Shown piece after piece: positions 29,270-37,843 of a stretch of DNA of 64,000 bases. The first letter of the stretch is position 1; every line of letters begins with the position of its first letter. A program made the position numbers and the translations under genes. The notes beneath the pieces were generated by a model. That model was not told the DNA's origin, made no database searches, and saw only the letters and a list, made by a program, of their open reading frames with translations. Source of the stretch: Pseudomonadota bacterium (lineage in GTDB: Bacteria > Pseudomonadota > Gammaproteobacteria > Burkholderiales > Burkholderiaceae_C); NCBI GenBank assembly GCA_018241405.1, contig JAFEDY010000026.1, positions 1 through 64,000 on the forward strand, in the 5' to 3' direction.

Positions 29270-30621
29270 GCGCCAATGATCTGTCGCGCGTGCCGACCAC
29301 GCCCACTTCACCCCCATCCACAAGCCTCGTGGAACGCCTGTTCAAGCTGCGCGAGCACGGCACGACCATGCGCACGGAGCTGATCGCGGGCCTGACCACC
29401 TTTCTGACGATGGCCTACATCATCTTCGTCAACCCCTCCATCCTGGGCGACGCGGGCATGCCCAAGGACGCGGTGTTCGTCGCTACCTGCCTGATCGCGG
29501 CGCTGGGCTCGGCCATCATGGGCCTGTACGCCAACTACCCCATCGCCATGGCCCCGGGCATGGGGCTCAACGCCTACTTCGCCTACGCCGTGGTGCTGCA
29601 CATGGGCTTTACCTGGCAGGCGGCGCTGGGCGCGGTGTTCATCTCGGGCTGCCTGTTCCTGGCCGTCACGCTGTTCGGCCTGCGCGGGCTCATCATCCAG
29701 GGCATTCCGCAGTCGCTGCGCAGCGCCATCACCGTGGGCATAGGCCTGTTCCTGGGGCTGATCGCGCTCAAGAGCGCGGGCATCGTCGTGGGCGACAAGG
29801 CCACGCTGGTGACGCTGGGCGACCTGCACTCGGCCCCCGTCATCCTCGCCGTGCTGGGCTTCATCGCCATCGTGGCGCTGGACAAGGCGCGCGTGCCCGG
29901 CGCCATCCTGATCGGTATCGTGGGCGTGACCATTGCCTCGTTTTTCTTCGGCGGCAACCAGTTCCACGGCCTGTTCTCGGCCCCGCCGTCCATCGCACCG
30001 ACCTTTTTGCAACTGGACATCCACACCGCGCTGACCAAGGGCTTTTTGAACGTGGTGCTGGTGTTCTTCCTGGTCGAGCTGTTCGACGCCACCGGCACGC
30101 TGATGGGCGTGGCCAAGCGCGCCGGCCTGCTGGTGCCCGGGCGCATGGAGCGGCTCAACAAGTCGCTGCTGGCCGACAGCAGCGCGATCTTCGCCGGCTC
30201 GCTGCTGGGCACGTCCAGCACCACCGCCTATGTGGAAAGCGCCGCGGGCGTACAGGCCGGCGGGCGCACGGGCATGACGGCGCTCACGGTGGCCGTGCTG
30301 TTCCTGGCCTGTCTGTTCATCGCCCCGCTGGCCGGCGTGGTGCCGGCCTACGCCACGGCACCGGCGCTGTTCTTCGTCGCCTGCCTGATGCTGCGCGAGC
30401 TCACCGAGCTCGACTGGAACGACTCCACCGAGGCCGTCCCCGCCGCCGTCACCGCGCTGATGATGCCGTTCACCTACTCCATCGCCAACGGCCTGGCCTT
30501 CGGTTTCATCACCTACGCAGCGGCCAAGCTGTTCACCGGCCGCGTGCGCGAGGCCCATCCCATGGTGTGGATCATCGCCGGCGTGTTCCTGTTCAAGTTT
30601 TTCTACATCGGGGGGCACTGA
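29266..30621 (+). CDS. AzgA-type purine permease (NCS2 superfamily)
   Basis: A 451-residue inner-membrane transporter with about 12-14 membrane segments. The family hallmarks are TFLTMAYIIFVNPSIL, MAPGMGLNAYFAYAVV, GTSSTTAYVESAAGVQAGGR and the late SIANGLAFGFITY. Related proteins (AdeQ, GhxP/GhxQ) are proton symporters for adenine, guanine or hypoxanthine. Its position between xdhB and guaD favours guanine/hypoxanthine uptake. The start overlaps the LysR stop. Confidence 0.93.
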   Translation: MSANDLSRVPTTPTSPPSTSLVERLFKLREHGTTMRTELIAGLTTFLTMAYIIFVNPSILGDAGMPKDAVFVATCLIAALGSAIMGLYANYPIAMAPGMGLNAYFAYAVVLHMGFTWQAALGAVFISGCLFLAVTLFGLRGLIIQGIPQSLRSAITVGIGLFLGLIALKSAGIVVGDKATLVTLGDLHSAPVILAVLGFIAIVALDKARVPGAILIGIVGVTIASFFFGGNQFHGLFSAPPSIAPTFLQLDIHTALTKGFLNVVLVFFLVELFDATGTLMGVAKRAGLLVPGRMERLNKSLLADSSAIFAGSLLGTSSTTAYVESAAGVQAGGRTGMTALTVAVLFLACLFIAPLAGVVPAYATAPALFFVACLMLRELTELDWNDSTEAVPAAVTALMMPFTYSIANGLAFGFITYAAAKLFTGRVREAHPMVWIIAGVFLFKFFYIGGH

Positions 30622-30624
30622 GCC

Positions 30625-31911
30625 ATGACAGAGTCGATGCAAGCCTGGCGCGCGCAGCTGCTGCGCTTTGATAGCGATGGCCGACCCGCCTACGACAGCG
30701 ACGGCCTGCTGGTGACCCGGCGGGACGCCGACGGCGTGCGCCGCGTGGTGGATGCCGGCGCTCACGCTGCGGTCGCGGCGCGCCATCCAGCAGTACCCGT
30801 GGAGAGCCTGCCCGGCCGCCTGATCGCGCCCGGCTTCATCGACATGCATGTGCACTACCCGCAAACGGACATCATCGGTTCCCCCGCCGACGGCCTGCTG
30901 CCCTGGCTGGAAAACTACACCTTCCCCGCCGAGTCGCGCTTTGCCGACCCGGCGCACGCGGCCGAGGTGGCGCGCTTCTTCTTCGACGAGCTGGCGCGCA
31001 ACGGCGTGACCACGGCGCTGGCCTTCGCCACCTCGCACCCGGCATCGGTGGACGCCTTCTTCACCGAGGCCGAGCGGCGCGGCCTGCGCATGATGGGCGG
31101 CAAGGTGCTGCAGGACCGCCACAGCCCCGACGGCGTGCGCGACCAGACCGAGCAAAGCTTGCTCGACACCGAGGCATTGATTGCCCGCTGGCACGGCCGG
31201 GGGCGGCTGGGCTATGCCATCACGCCGCGCTTTGCCCCGTCCTGTTCCGACGCCCAGATGCATGGCGCCGCCGAGCTGGCGCGCCGCCACCCCACGACCT
31301 GGATTCAGTCGCATGTGGCGGAAAACAAGGACGAGGTGCGCTGGGTGCGTGAGCTCTACCCAGAGGCGCGGTCCTACCTCGATGTGTACCAGCGCTTTGG
31401 CCTGCTGCGCGAACGTGCGGTGTATGCGCACTGCATCCACCTGGACGCGGCCGACCGCCAACTGATGCACGACACCGGCACGGCCGCGGCCGTGAGCCCG
31501 ACGAGCAACCTGTTTCTGGGCAGCGGCTTCTTCGACTACGCCGGCGCCGCGCGCCACGGCATGCTGCACGGCCTGGCGAGCGACGTGGGCGGCGGCACCA
31601 GCTTCTCGCCCTTCCACACCATGCTCGCCGCCTACTTCGTGGGCCGCGAGGGCCGGAGCAAGACGGGCCTGAGCCTGGCGCCCTCGCAACTGTGGTGGCA
31701 ACACACCGGCGGCGCAGCGCGCGCGCTGGGCCTGGGTGGCGTGATAGGCACGCTGCAGAGAGGCACCGAGGCCGACTTCGTCGTGCTCAACCCCCAGGCC
31801 ACGCCACTGCTGGCGCGCAAGACGGCGCGGGCGGGCAGCCTGGAGGAGCTGCTGTTTGCCCTCATCGTGCTGGGCGATGACCGGCTGATCGAACTGGTGG
31901 TGACGGCTTAA
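30625..31911 (+). CDS. guaD: Guanine deaminase
   Basis: A 428-residue amidohydrolase converting guanine to xanthine, the substrate of XdhAB. Zinc and active-site motifs are PGFIDMHVHYPQTDII (HxH), TALAFATSHPASVDAFF, WIQSHVAENKDEV, YAHCIHLD and LASDVGGGTSFSPFHTM. It starts 3 bases after the permease stop and closes the purine cluster. Its TAA stop interlocks with the TAA of the convergent DedA gene (31908-31911). Confidence 0.95.
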   Translation: MTESMQAWRAQLLRFDSDGRPAYDSDGLLVTRRDADGVRRVVDAGAHAAVAARHPAVPVESLPGRLIAPGFIDMHVHYPQTDIIGSPADGLLPWLENYTFPAESRFADPAHAAEVARFFFDELARNGVTTALAFATSHPASVDAFFTEAERRGLRMMGGKVLQDRHSPDGVRDQTEQSLLDTEALIARWHGRGRLGYAITPRFAPSCSDAQMHGAAELARRHPTTWIQSHVAENKDEVRWVRELYPEARSYLDVYQRFGLLRERAVYAHCIHLDAADRQLMHDTGTAAAVSPTSNLFLGSGFFDYAGAARHGMLHGLASDVGGGTSFSPFHTMLAAYFVGREGRSKTGLSLAPSQLWWQHTGGAARALGLGGVIGTLQRGTEADFVVLNPQATPLLARKTARAGSLEELLFALIVLGDDRLIELVVTA

Positions 31912-32552
31912 ACCGCCTGTTGCCGCCCCGCGCGCCAGGCGCCGAAGATGGCGATCAACCCCGGCACCAGGATCAGGCCCCAGATGATCTTCTCCAGGTG
32001 CTGGCGCACCCAGGGCAGGTTGCCGAAGAAGTAACCGGCCGCGGCAATGCCCAGCACCCAGATCAAGGCTCCGGCCACGTTGTAGGCCGTGAACTTGGCG
32101 CGGCCCATGGCCGCCACCCCGCCCACGAAGGGCGCAAAGGTGCGGATGAACGGCATGAAGCGCGCCAGCACGATGGTGATGCCGCCATAGCGCTCGTAGA
32201 ACGCATGGGCCTGGTCGAAGGCCCGCTTGTTGAACCAGCGCGAGTTCTCCCACTGGAACACCTTGGGGCCAAAGAAGCGCCCAATCTGGTAGTTGCACTG
32301 GTCGCCCAGAATCGCCGCCGCCACCAGCAGCGCGCAGGCCAGCGGAAAGTTCAGGAGCCCCGCTCCGCTCAGCGCGCCGACGATGAACAGCAGCGAGTCG
32401 CCGGGCAGAAAGGGCATGACCACCACGCCGGTTTCCACGAACACGATGAGGAACAGCAGCGCATACACCCAGGCGCCGTAGCTGGCCACGAAGGCCTCCA
32501 GGTGCTTGTCCACATGCAGGATGAAGTCGATCAGAAACGCAAGGAAATCCAC
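31908..32552 (-). CDS. DedA family membrane protein
   Basis: A 214-residue inner-membrane protein with about five membrane segments. DedA/SNARE-associated signatures are FVETGVVVMPFLPGDSLLF, LGDQCNYQIGRFFGPKVF and ARFMPFIRTFAPFVGGVAAM with the conserved Arg residues. Family members take part in lipid flipping and membrane homeostasis. The GTG at 32552 (VDFLAFLIDFIL) is chosen because GAGG lies 9 bases before it; an upstream in-frame ATG would add 38 uncharacteristic residues. Confidence 0.9.
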   Translation of the reverse strand: MDFLAFLIDFILHVDKHLEAFVASYGAWVYALLFLIVFVETGVVVMPFLPGDSLLFIVGALSGAGLLNFPLACALLVAAAILGDQCNYQIGRFFGPKVFQWENSRWFNKRAFDQAHAFYERYGGITIVLARFMPFIRTFAPFVGGVAAMGRAKFTAYNVAGALIWVLGIAAAGYFFGNLPWVRQHLEKIIWGLILVPGLIAIFGAWRAGRQQAV

Positions 32553-32771
32553 GGCCGGGGCCTCATTGTTGTCGGGTTGCGGCGCGTAATGTACCCGCGA
32601 CCGCGCACTCCCACGCTCACTGGACATGGGCAATTGCTCACACTTGCTCGCATTCGGCAACCGCAATCGCGGGCAAACTCGACACTATGCTGGCGTAGCG
32701 CAGCTATGCGCCCATGCACTTTGGTGCTGCCGTCTTGCATATCAGCCAACACATACCAAGGAATGAATCTC

Positions 32772-33026
32772 ATGATCCCGCATTGCACCCCCTCCCTCCG
32801 CGCCCTGACCGTCGCCGCCGCACTGGTGGGCGGCTTGGCGCTGGGAGGCTGCGCGCATCGCCCCAGCAATGCCCAGATCGGCACGGGCGTGGGCGCCGTG
32901 GCCGGTGGCCTGGTGGGCAATGCGGTGTTCGGATCCACGCTGGGCACCGTGGGCGGCGCCGCTGCCGGCGCGCTGATCGGCAACGAGGTCGGCAAGAACA
33001 ACGACCGCGGCTACCGCCGGCGTTAA
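32772..33026 (+). CDS. Small glycine-zipper lipoprotein
   Basis: An 84-residue lipoprotein. The signal MIPHCTPSLRALTVAAALVG ends in the lipobox LGGC, and the mature part has two glycine-zipper helices (GTGVGAVAGGLVGNAVFG and TVGGAAAGALIGNEVGKN) and a basic tail RGYRRR. The ATG at 32772 has AAGGA 9 bases upstream; an ATG at 32763 touches that site and is less likely. It is probably an envelope-stress or osmotically induced lipoprotein of the OsmB type. It lacks the long linker and C-terminal domain of the one at 2827-3324. Confidence 0.8.
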   Translation: MIPHCTPSLRALTVAAALVGGLALGGCAHRPSNAQIGTGVGAVAGGLVGNAVFGSTLGTVGGAAAGALIGNEVGKNNDRGYRRR

Positions 33027-33063
33027 TGCGCGGGCGCCCGAGACCGGCGCCTACAATCGCCGC

Positions 33064-34953
33064 GTGACTGCCCTGCCCCCTGATTCCACCGCATCCTCCG
33101 ACCCCGCTGCGCGCCGCCCCATACGCGACCTGCCGGACGAACTGATCAGCCAGATCGCCGCGGGCGAGGTGGTGGAGCGCCCCGCATCCGCCGTACGCGA
33201 GTTGGTGGACAACGCGCTGGACGCCGGCGCCAGCCAGGTCACCGTGCGCCTGCTGGCCGGCGGCGTGCGCCTGATTGCCGTGGAGGACGACGGCCTGGGC
33301 ATTCCACGCGACGAGCTGCCCGTGGCCCTGCGCCGCCACGCCACCAGCAAGATCACCAGCCTGCATGACCTGGAGTCGGTCGCCACCATGGGTTTTCGCG
33401 GTGAGGCGCTGGCGGCGGTTGCGTCGGTGTCCGAGATGGCGCTGCTGTCGCGCACCGCGCAGCAGGCCAGCGCCTTCCTGCTGGACGCGCGCAGCGGCGA
33501 ACTGCGCCCGGCCGCGCGCAGCCAGGGCACTACCGTGGAGGTCAAGGAGCTGTTCTTCTCCACCCCCGCGCGGCGCAAGTTCCTCAAGACCGACGCCACC
33601 GAGCTGGCCCACTGCGTGGAGGCCGTGCGCCGCCACGCGCTGGCACGGCCCGACGTAGGTTTTGCCATCTGGCACGAGGGGAAGCTGGTGGAGCAGTGGC
33701 GCGCCACCGCCGCGGACGGCATCACCGCTGAAGCCGCCCTGCAGCAGCGCCTGTCCGACGTGCTGGGCGAGGACTTCATCACCAACTCGGTCCCCGTCCA
33801 CCTGCGCCTGGGCGCCGTCACCGTGACCGGCCGCGCCGGCCTGCCGGACGCCGCGCGCGCGCGCGCCGACCAGCAGTTCTGTTACGTCAACGACCGCTTC
33901 GTGCGCGACAAGGTGCTGACGCACGCCGCGCGCAGCGCCTACGAGGACGTGCTGCACGGCCAGAGGCAGCCTGTGTATGCGCTGTACCTGCAGATCGACC
34001 CGCTGCGCGTGGACGTGAACGTGCACCCCACGAAAATCGAGGTGCGCTTTCGCGACAGCCGCGAGGTGCACCAGGCCGTGCGCCACGCCGTGGACAACGC
34101 GCTGGCGGCGCCGCGTGCGCAGGGACTCGCTACTGTTTCTGTAGCTTCTGCCGCTTTGTCTGCAGTAGATTCAGATAAAAAACATCCTAAAACGCCCATA
34201 TGGCAGGTGCAATCAGCTATCAAGTTTGAAGATCGTGCAGGGCACAAGGTCTCCGACCTGCAGGCACTGTGGGGCACGCCCACACCGCAGCCGGCCATGC
34301 CGGTGGCGGCCGAGGCACCGCCCGCCTCCCCCACCGCCAACATGGCCGCAGCGCCCGCCGAAGGCGCCTGGCCGCTGGGCCGCGCCGTGGCGCAGATCCA
34401 TGGGGTGTACATCCTGGCCGAAAGCGCCCAGGGCATGGTCATCGTGGACATGCACGCCGCCCACGAGCGCATCGTCTACGAGCGGCTCAAGGCCCAGGTC
34501 GATCAGGGCGCACGCATTGCCAGCCAGCCCCTCTTGATCCCCGCCACCTTCGCCGCCACGCCCGAAGAGGTGGCCACGGCCGAGGTCCATGCCGACACCC
34601 TGGCCCTGCTGGGGCTGGAGGTGGTGCCGTTCTCGCCGCGCACCCTGGCCGTGCGCGCCGTGCCCACCCCGCTGGCGCAGGGTGACCCGGTGGAGCTGGC
34701 GCGCAGCGTACTGGCGGAACTGGGCCAGCACGACGCCAGCACCGTGGTGCAGCGCGCACGCAATGAAATCCTGGCCACCATGGCCTGCCACGGCGCCGTG
34801 CGCGCCAACCGACGCCTGACCATAGCCGAGATGGACGCGCTGCTGCGCCAGATGGAAGTCACCGAGCGCAGTGACCAATGCAACCACGGCCGCCCGACCT
34901 GGCGCCAGCTCGGCATGAAAGAGCTGGACGCTCTGTTCTTGCGCGGACGCTGA
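33064..34953 (+). CDS. mutL: DNA mismatch repair protein MutL
   Basis: A 629-residue MutL coupling mismatch recognition to strand incision. The GHKL ATPase is seen as IRDLPDELISQIAAGEVVER, ELVDNALDAGA, VEDDGLGI and TMGFRGEALAAVASV. The C-terminal dimerisation domain starts near residue 440 (GRAVAQIHGVYILAESAQGM) and ends CNHGRPTWRQLGM. The linker (about 355-430) is Ala/Pro rich and partly encoded by unusually AT-rich DNA (34130-34235). The GTG start at 33064 follows TACAAT by 6 bases, with no ribosome binding site. Confidence 0.96.
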   Translation: MTALPPDSTASSDPAARRPIRDLPDELISQIAAGEVVERPASAVRELVDNALDAGASQVTVRLLAGGVRLIAVEDDGLGIPRDELPVALRRHATSKITSLHDLESVATMGFRGEALAAVASVSEMALLSRTAQQASAFLLDARSGELRPAARSQGTTVEVKELFFSTPARRKFLKTDATELAHCVEAVRRHALARPDVGFAIWHEGKLVEQWRATAADGITAEAALQQRLSDVLGEDFITNSVPVHLRLGAVTVTGRAGLPDAARARADQQFCYVNDRFVRDKVLTHAARSAYEDVLHGQRQPVYALYLQIDPLRVDVNVHPTKIEVRFRDSREVHQAVRHAVDNALAAPRAQGLATVSVASAALSAVDSDKKHPKTPIWQVQSAIKFEDRAGHKVSDLQALWGTPTPQPAMPVAAEAPPASPTANMAAAPAEGAWPLGRAVAQIHGVYILAESAQGMVIVDMHAAHERIVYERLKAQVDQGARIASQPLLIPATFAATPEEVATAEVHADTLALLGLEVVPFSPRTLAVRAVPTPLAQGDPVELARSVLAELGQHDASTVVQRARNEILATMACHGAVRANRRLTIAEMDALLRQMEVTERSDQCNHGRPTWRQLGMKELDALFLRGR

Positions 34954-35266
34954 GCCCCAGCACAAGCACCGCGCCACCCGCTGTGACCATAGGCGCCCAC
35001 CAGTGCCCGTCGCCGGCGGCATGGCGGCGCATGCCGTATATCGCACGCACTCTGCGTCACGCACGGGTCGGGCCTCTGCTGCGGGCTTTTGGCCACATCC
35101 GATAGCACCAAAAACGCGCAAAAATGCGCACCAGACATGTGCAACAAAGGAAAAGCCCATCCCATTCCGGTGCGTCCAACCCAACTTGGTGCATAGACGC
35201 ATGTCTTTTGGGCATAATCTTATGCTGCACTGCCGCATCGCCCAATTTTTTGACTAGAGAGTCCTT
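34954..35266 (+). promoter_or_regulatory. Gene-free upstream region of gdhA with two dyads
   Basis: In this 313-base region I see no convincing gene. The right half is markedly AT richer. It holds a perfect dyad GCGCA-AAAA-TGCGC (35116-35129) and a second one, GCATAA-TC-TTATGC (35212-35225), that covers a CATAAT suitable as a -10. These are candidate operators for gdhA. No canonical -35 is seen. Confidence 0.45.
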
Positions 35267-36610
35267 ATGAAGCATCAATCCGTGGGCCAATTCCTTGAAC
35301 GGGTTGCTCAGCGCAACGCCGGCCAACCGGAATACCTGCAAGCCGTTACCGAGGTGATGGAAAGCCTGTGGCCGTTCATCGAAAAGCACCCGCGCTATGC
35401 GGAGCAGGCGCTGTTGGAGCGCCTGGTCGAGCCCGAGCGCGTGATCATGTTTCGCGTCTCCTGGTTCGACGACCATGGCGCCGTACAGGTCAACCGCGGC
35501 TACCGCATCCAGCACAGCATGGCCATCGGTCCCTACAAGGGCGGCCTGCGCTTTCACCCCTCGGTGAACCTGTCGGTGCTGAAATTCCTGGCGTTCGAGC
35601 AGACCTTCAAGAATGCGCTGACCACCCTGCCCATGGGCGGCGGCAAGGGCGGTTCGGACTTCGATCCCAAGGGCAAGAGCCCGGCCGAGGTCATGCGGTT
35701 TTGCCAGGCCTTCGTGTCCGAATTGTTCCGCCATGTGGGCCCCGACACGGACGTGCCGGCGGGCGACATCGGCGTGGGTGGCCGTGAGGTCGGCTTCATG
35801 GCCGGCATGTACAAGAAACTGTCCAACAACGCGGCCAGCGTGTTCACCGGCAAGGGCCTGTCCTTTGGCGGCTCGCTGATCCGCCCCGAGGCCACGGGCT
35901 ATGGCTGCGTCTACTTTGCCCAGGAAATGCTCAGGACCCGCGGCCTGTCCTTCGACGGTCTGCGCGTGTCGGTGTCGGGTTCGGGCAACGTTGCCCAGTA
36001 CTCGGTGGAAAAGGCCATGGAGCTCGGCGCCAAGGTGGTCACGGTGTCCGACTCGTCGGGCACCGTCCACGACCCCGAGGGCTTCACGCCCGAGAAGCTG
36101 GCCCTATTGATGGACGTGAAGAACCACCGCTATGGCCGCGTGGACGACTATGCCAAGCAGGTGGGGGGGGAATTCCTCGCCGGAAAGACGCCCTGGCATA
36201 TCCCCGTGGATGTGGCCTTGCCCAGCGCCACCCAGAATGAGCTCAACGAGAACGACGCCCGCACCCTGATCAATAACGGCGTGCGGTGCGTGGCCGAGGG
36301 CGCCAACATGCCGTCGACCAACGAGGCCGCCAAGGTGTTCGAGGAAGCCGGCGTGCTCTACGCCCCGGGCAAGGCCAGCAACGCCGGCGGCGTCGCCACC
36401 TCGGGACTGGAGATGAGCCAGAACGCCATGCGCCTGTCCTGGTCGCGCGACGAGGTCGATGCGCGCCTGCTGACCATCATGCAGGGCATACATGCTGCCT
36501 GCGTCGCGCATGGCAAGGGCGCCGACGGCCGCGTGAGCTACATCAACGGCGCCAACGTGGCCGGATTTGTCAAGGTGGCCGATGCCATGCTGGCGCAGGG
36601 CGTGATCTGA
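35267..36610 (+). CDS. gdhA: NADP-type glutamate dehydrogenase
   Basis: A 447-residue hexameric enzyme that aminates 2-oxoglutarate to glutamate. Substrate and catalytic motifs are YKGGLRFHPSVNLSVLKFLA, LPMGGGKGGSDFDPKGKS with the catalytic Lys, and VPAGDIGVGGREVGFM. The nucleotide-binding domain follows, with VSGSGNVAQYSVEKAMELGA. Length and sequence fit the NADP-dependent bacterial class (E. coli GdhA, 447 residues), although coenzyme choice is inferred. A ribosome binding site GAGAG precedes the ATG. Confidence 0.96.
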   Translation: MKHQSVGQFLERVAQRNAGQPEYLQAVTEVMESLWPFIEKHPRYAEQALLERLVEPERVIMFRVSWFDDHGAVQVNRGYRIQHSMAIGPYKGGLRFHPSVNLSVLKFLAFEQTFKNALTTLPMGGGKGGSDFDPKGKSPAEVMRFCQAFVSELFRHVGPDTDVPAGDIGVGGREVGFMAGMYKKLSNNAASVFTGKGLSFGGSLIRPEATGYGCVYFAQEMLRTRGLSFDGLRVSVSGSGNVAQYSVEKAMELGAKVVTVSDSSGTVHDPEGFTPEKLALLMDVKNHRYGRVDDYAKQVGGEFLAGKTPWHIPVDVALPSATQNELNENDARTLINNGVRCVAEGANMPSTNEAAKVFEEAGVLYAPGKASNAGGVATSGLEMSQNAMRLSWSRDEVDARLLTIMQGIHAACVAHGKGADGRVSYINGANVAGFVKVADAMLAQGVI

Positions 36611-36644
36611 GGCCCTTCCCGCAGGCGCATATGCCAGGAACGCC

Positions 36645-37013
36645 ATGGGCCTGCATTTCCTGAGCTTCGACTACAGCGAGGACGAAGAGGGCCGGGCCAG
36701 TTGGGATGCCGTGGCCAGCGTTCCCGCAGCCCGGTTACCCGAGCTGCTGCATGAGATTGTTGGCCTGTTGGCGTGGGCCCATGCCGAGTTTGGTGCCCTG
36801 CAGGGTCCGGCCGAGGATGGCGGGCTATGGGACTACGACCTGCAGTACGAACGCGAAGGCCATCCCTTGCAGACCCTTCTGTATGACATCACCTCGGCGC
36901 AGTTGCGGCCCGCGCCGTTGGCACTTCCAGGTGAGCGTGTGGGCCTGACGCTGGCGCTGAGCGGCGGCCCGGAATTTGCCGATGCCTTTGACGCACGCTA
37001 CGGCGCCGCGTAG
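36645..37013 (+). CDS. Conserved hypothetical protein after gdhA
   Basis: A 122-residue acidic soluble protein starting MGLHFLSFDYSEDEEGRASW. It contains LPELLHEIVGLLAWAHAEFG, DGGLWDYDLQYEREG and LTLALSGGPEFADAFDARYG. The start lies 34 bases after gdhA. I see no signal peptide, metal motif or known domain. Codon use is like its neighbours, so it is a real gene, but the function is unknown. Confidence 0.72.
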   Translation: MGLHFLSFDYSEDEEGRASWDAVASVPAARLPELLHEIVGLLAWAHAEFGALQGPAEDGGLWDYDLQYEREGHPLQTLLYDITSAQLRPAPLALPGERVGLTLALSGGPEFADAFDARYGAA

Positions 37014-37035
37014 CTCTGCCTGCAAACGGCGTCGG

Positions 37036-37503
37036 CTACTGCAAGGTTTCCTTCGCTGCCTCGGGAAGCGGCAGCGGCAGCACGGCAATGCCCTCTTCGA
37101 GCAGCTCGCTGGTCTGCTGCGCCGTGGCCTGGCCGCGGATAGCGCGCTCCTCTATCTCGCCGTAATGCATGCGCCTGGCCTCGGCGGCGAAGCGGCTACC
37201 CACGTCCTCGGTACGCGCCATGATCTGCCTTGCCACCTGCAACCAGGCGGCCTGCAAGGCTTGGGAGCCATCGACCTGCCTGTCGGGCACAGGCGTTGTC
37301 GAAATGGCTTGTTGCGCCGTTGACGTGCCCGCACAGGCTCGCAGATTCAGCCTCGGGGCGCTCAAGCCCTTGCGGATGTCGGCGCTGCCGCACATGGGGC
37401 ATTGCACCAGGCCGAGCGACTGCTGTTGCTGGAAATCTTCCTCGCTGGCAAACCAGCCTTCGAAGCCATGCTGATGGCCACAAAAAAGATCAAGAACCTT
37501 CAT
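37036..37503 (-). CDS. DUF1178 family protein
   Basis: A 155-residue protein starting MKVLDLFCGHQHGFEGWFAS, with a zinc-finger-like CPMCGS and KGLSAPRLN near residue 45. The C-terminal half, RFAAEARRMHYGEIEERAIR, is typical of DUF1178. The role is unknown. It lies 1 base after the stop of the DUF2818 gene, so it belongs to the tail of the nuo transcript in many betaproteobacteria. Confidence 0.88.
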   Translation of the reverse strand: MKVLDLFCGHQHGFEGWFASEEDFQQQQSLGLVQCPMCGSADIRKGLSAPRLNLRACAGTSTAQQAISTTPVPDRQVDGSQALQAAWLQVARQIMARTEDVGSRFAAEARRMHYGEIEERAIRGQATAQQTSELLEEGIAVLPLPLPEAAKETLQ

Positions 37504-37504
37504 C

Positions 37505-37822
37505 TCAATCCCAATGCCGCTCGCCGCGCCGCATGAGGTAGCGGTAGACAAAGCCGGGGAATGCCAGCGTGATGAACAGCGCCGCCGTGACGGCGTAGAA
37601 CTCCCAGCCCTGCGACGCGACCTGCCCCGCGCGCTGCTCAATGACACGCGCCAGCAGGCCAACCAGGATGTAGAGCAACACCAGCTCCAGGGCACGCGCA
37701 GGAAACGGCTTGCCGTGGGGAGCGCGCTTTCCGACGATCAACCAACGGTCATTGACGAAGGGCAGATTGGCGGCCACGAGCGCGGCCACGATCACGAGCC
37801 AAATGGCCGCTGTCTGGGTCAT
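37505..37822 (-). CDS. DUF2818 family membrane protein
   Basis: A 105-residue membrane protein with three hydrophobic segments (IWLVIVAALVAANLPFV; LELVLLYILVGLLARVI; FYAVTAALFITLAFPGFVYR). This family sits directly after nuoN in betaproteobacteria and may be an accessory of complex I. That role rests on position only. It starts 21 bases after the nuoN stop. Confidence 0.88.
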   Translation of the reverse strand: MTQTAAIWLVIVAALVAANLPFVNDRWLIVGKRAPHGKPFPARALELVLLYILVGLLARVIEQRAGQVASQGWEFYAVTAALFITLAFPGFVYRYLMRRGERHWD

Positions 37823-37843
37823 GCGGATGCGCGCTCAAGCCCC

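Noticed and set aside
29308..32298. A 996-residue minus-strand open frame across the permease and guaD
   Set aside because: It is antisense to well-supported permease and deaminase genes, with low-complexity composition. Only its low-coordinate end meets the DedA gene, which is in another frame.
35101..35195. Four GCACC/GGTGC half-sites that recall NtrC binding sites
   Set aside because: They are not spaced as the NtrC consensus (GCACC-N5-GGTGC), and no sigma-54 promoter is present before gdhA.
35003..35257. An 84-residue open frame upstream of gdhA
   Set aside because: It has no ribosome binding site, its composition is irregular, and it runs through the AT-rich promoter-like region.
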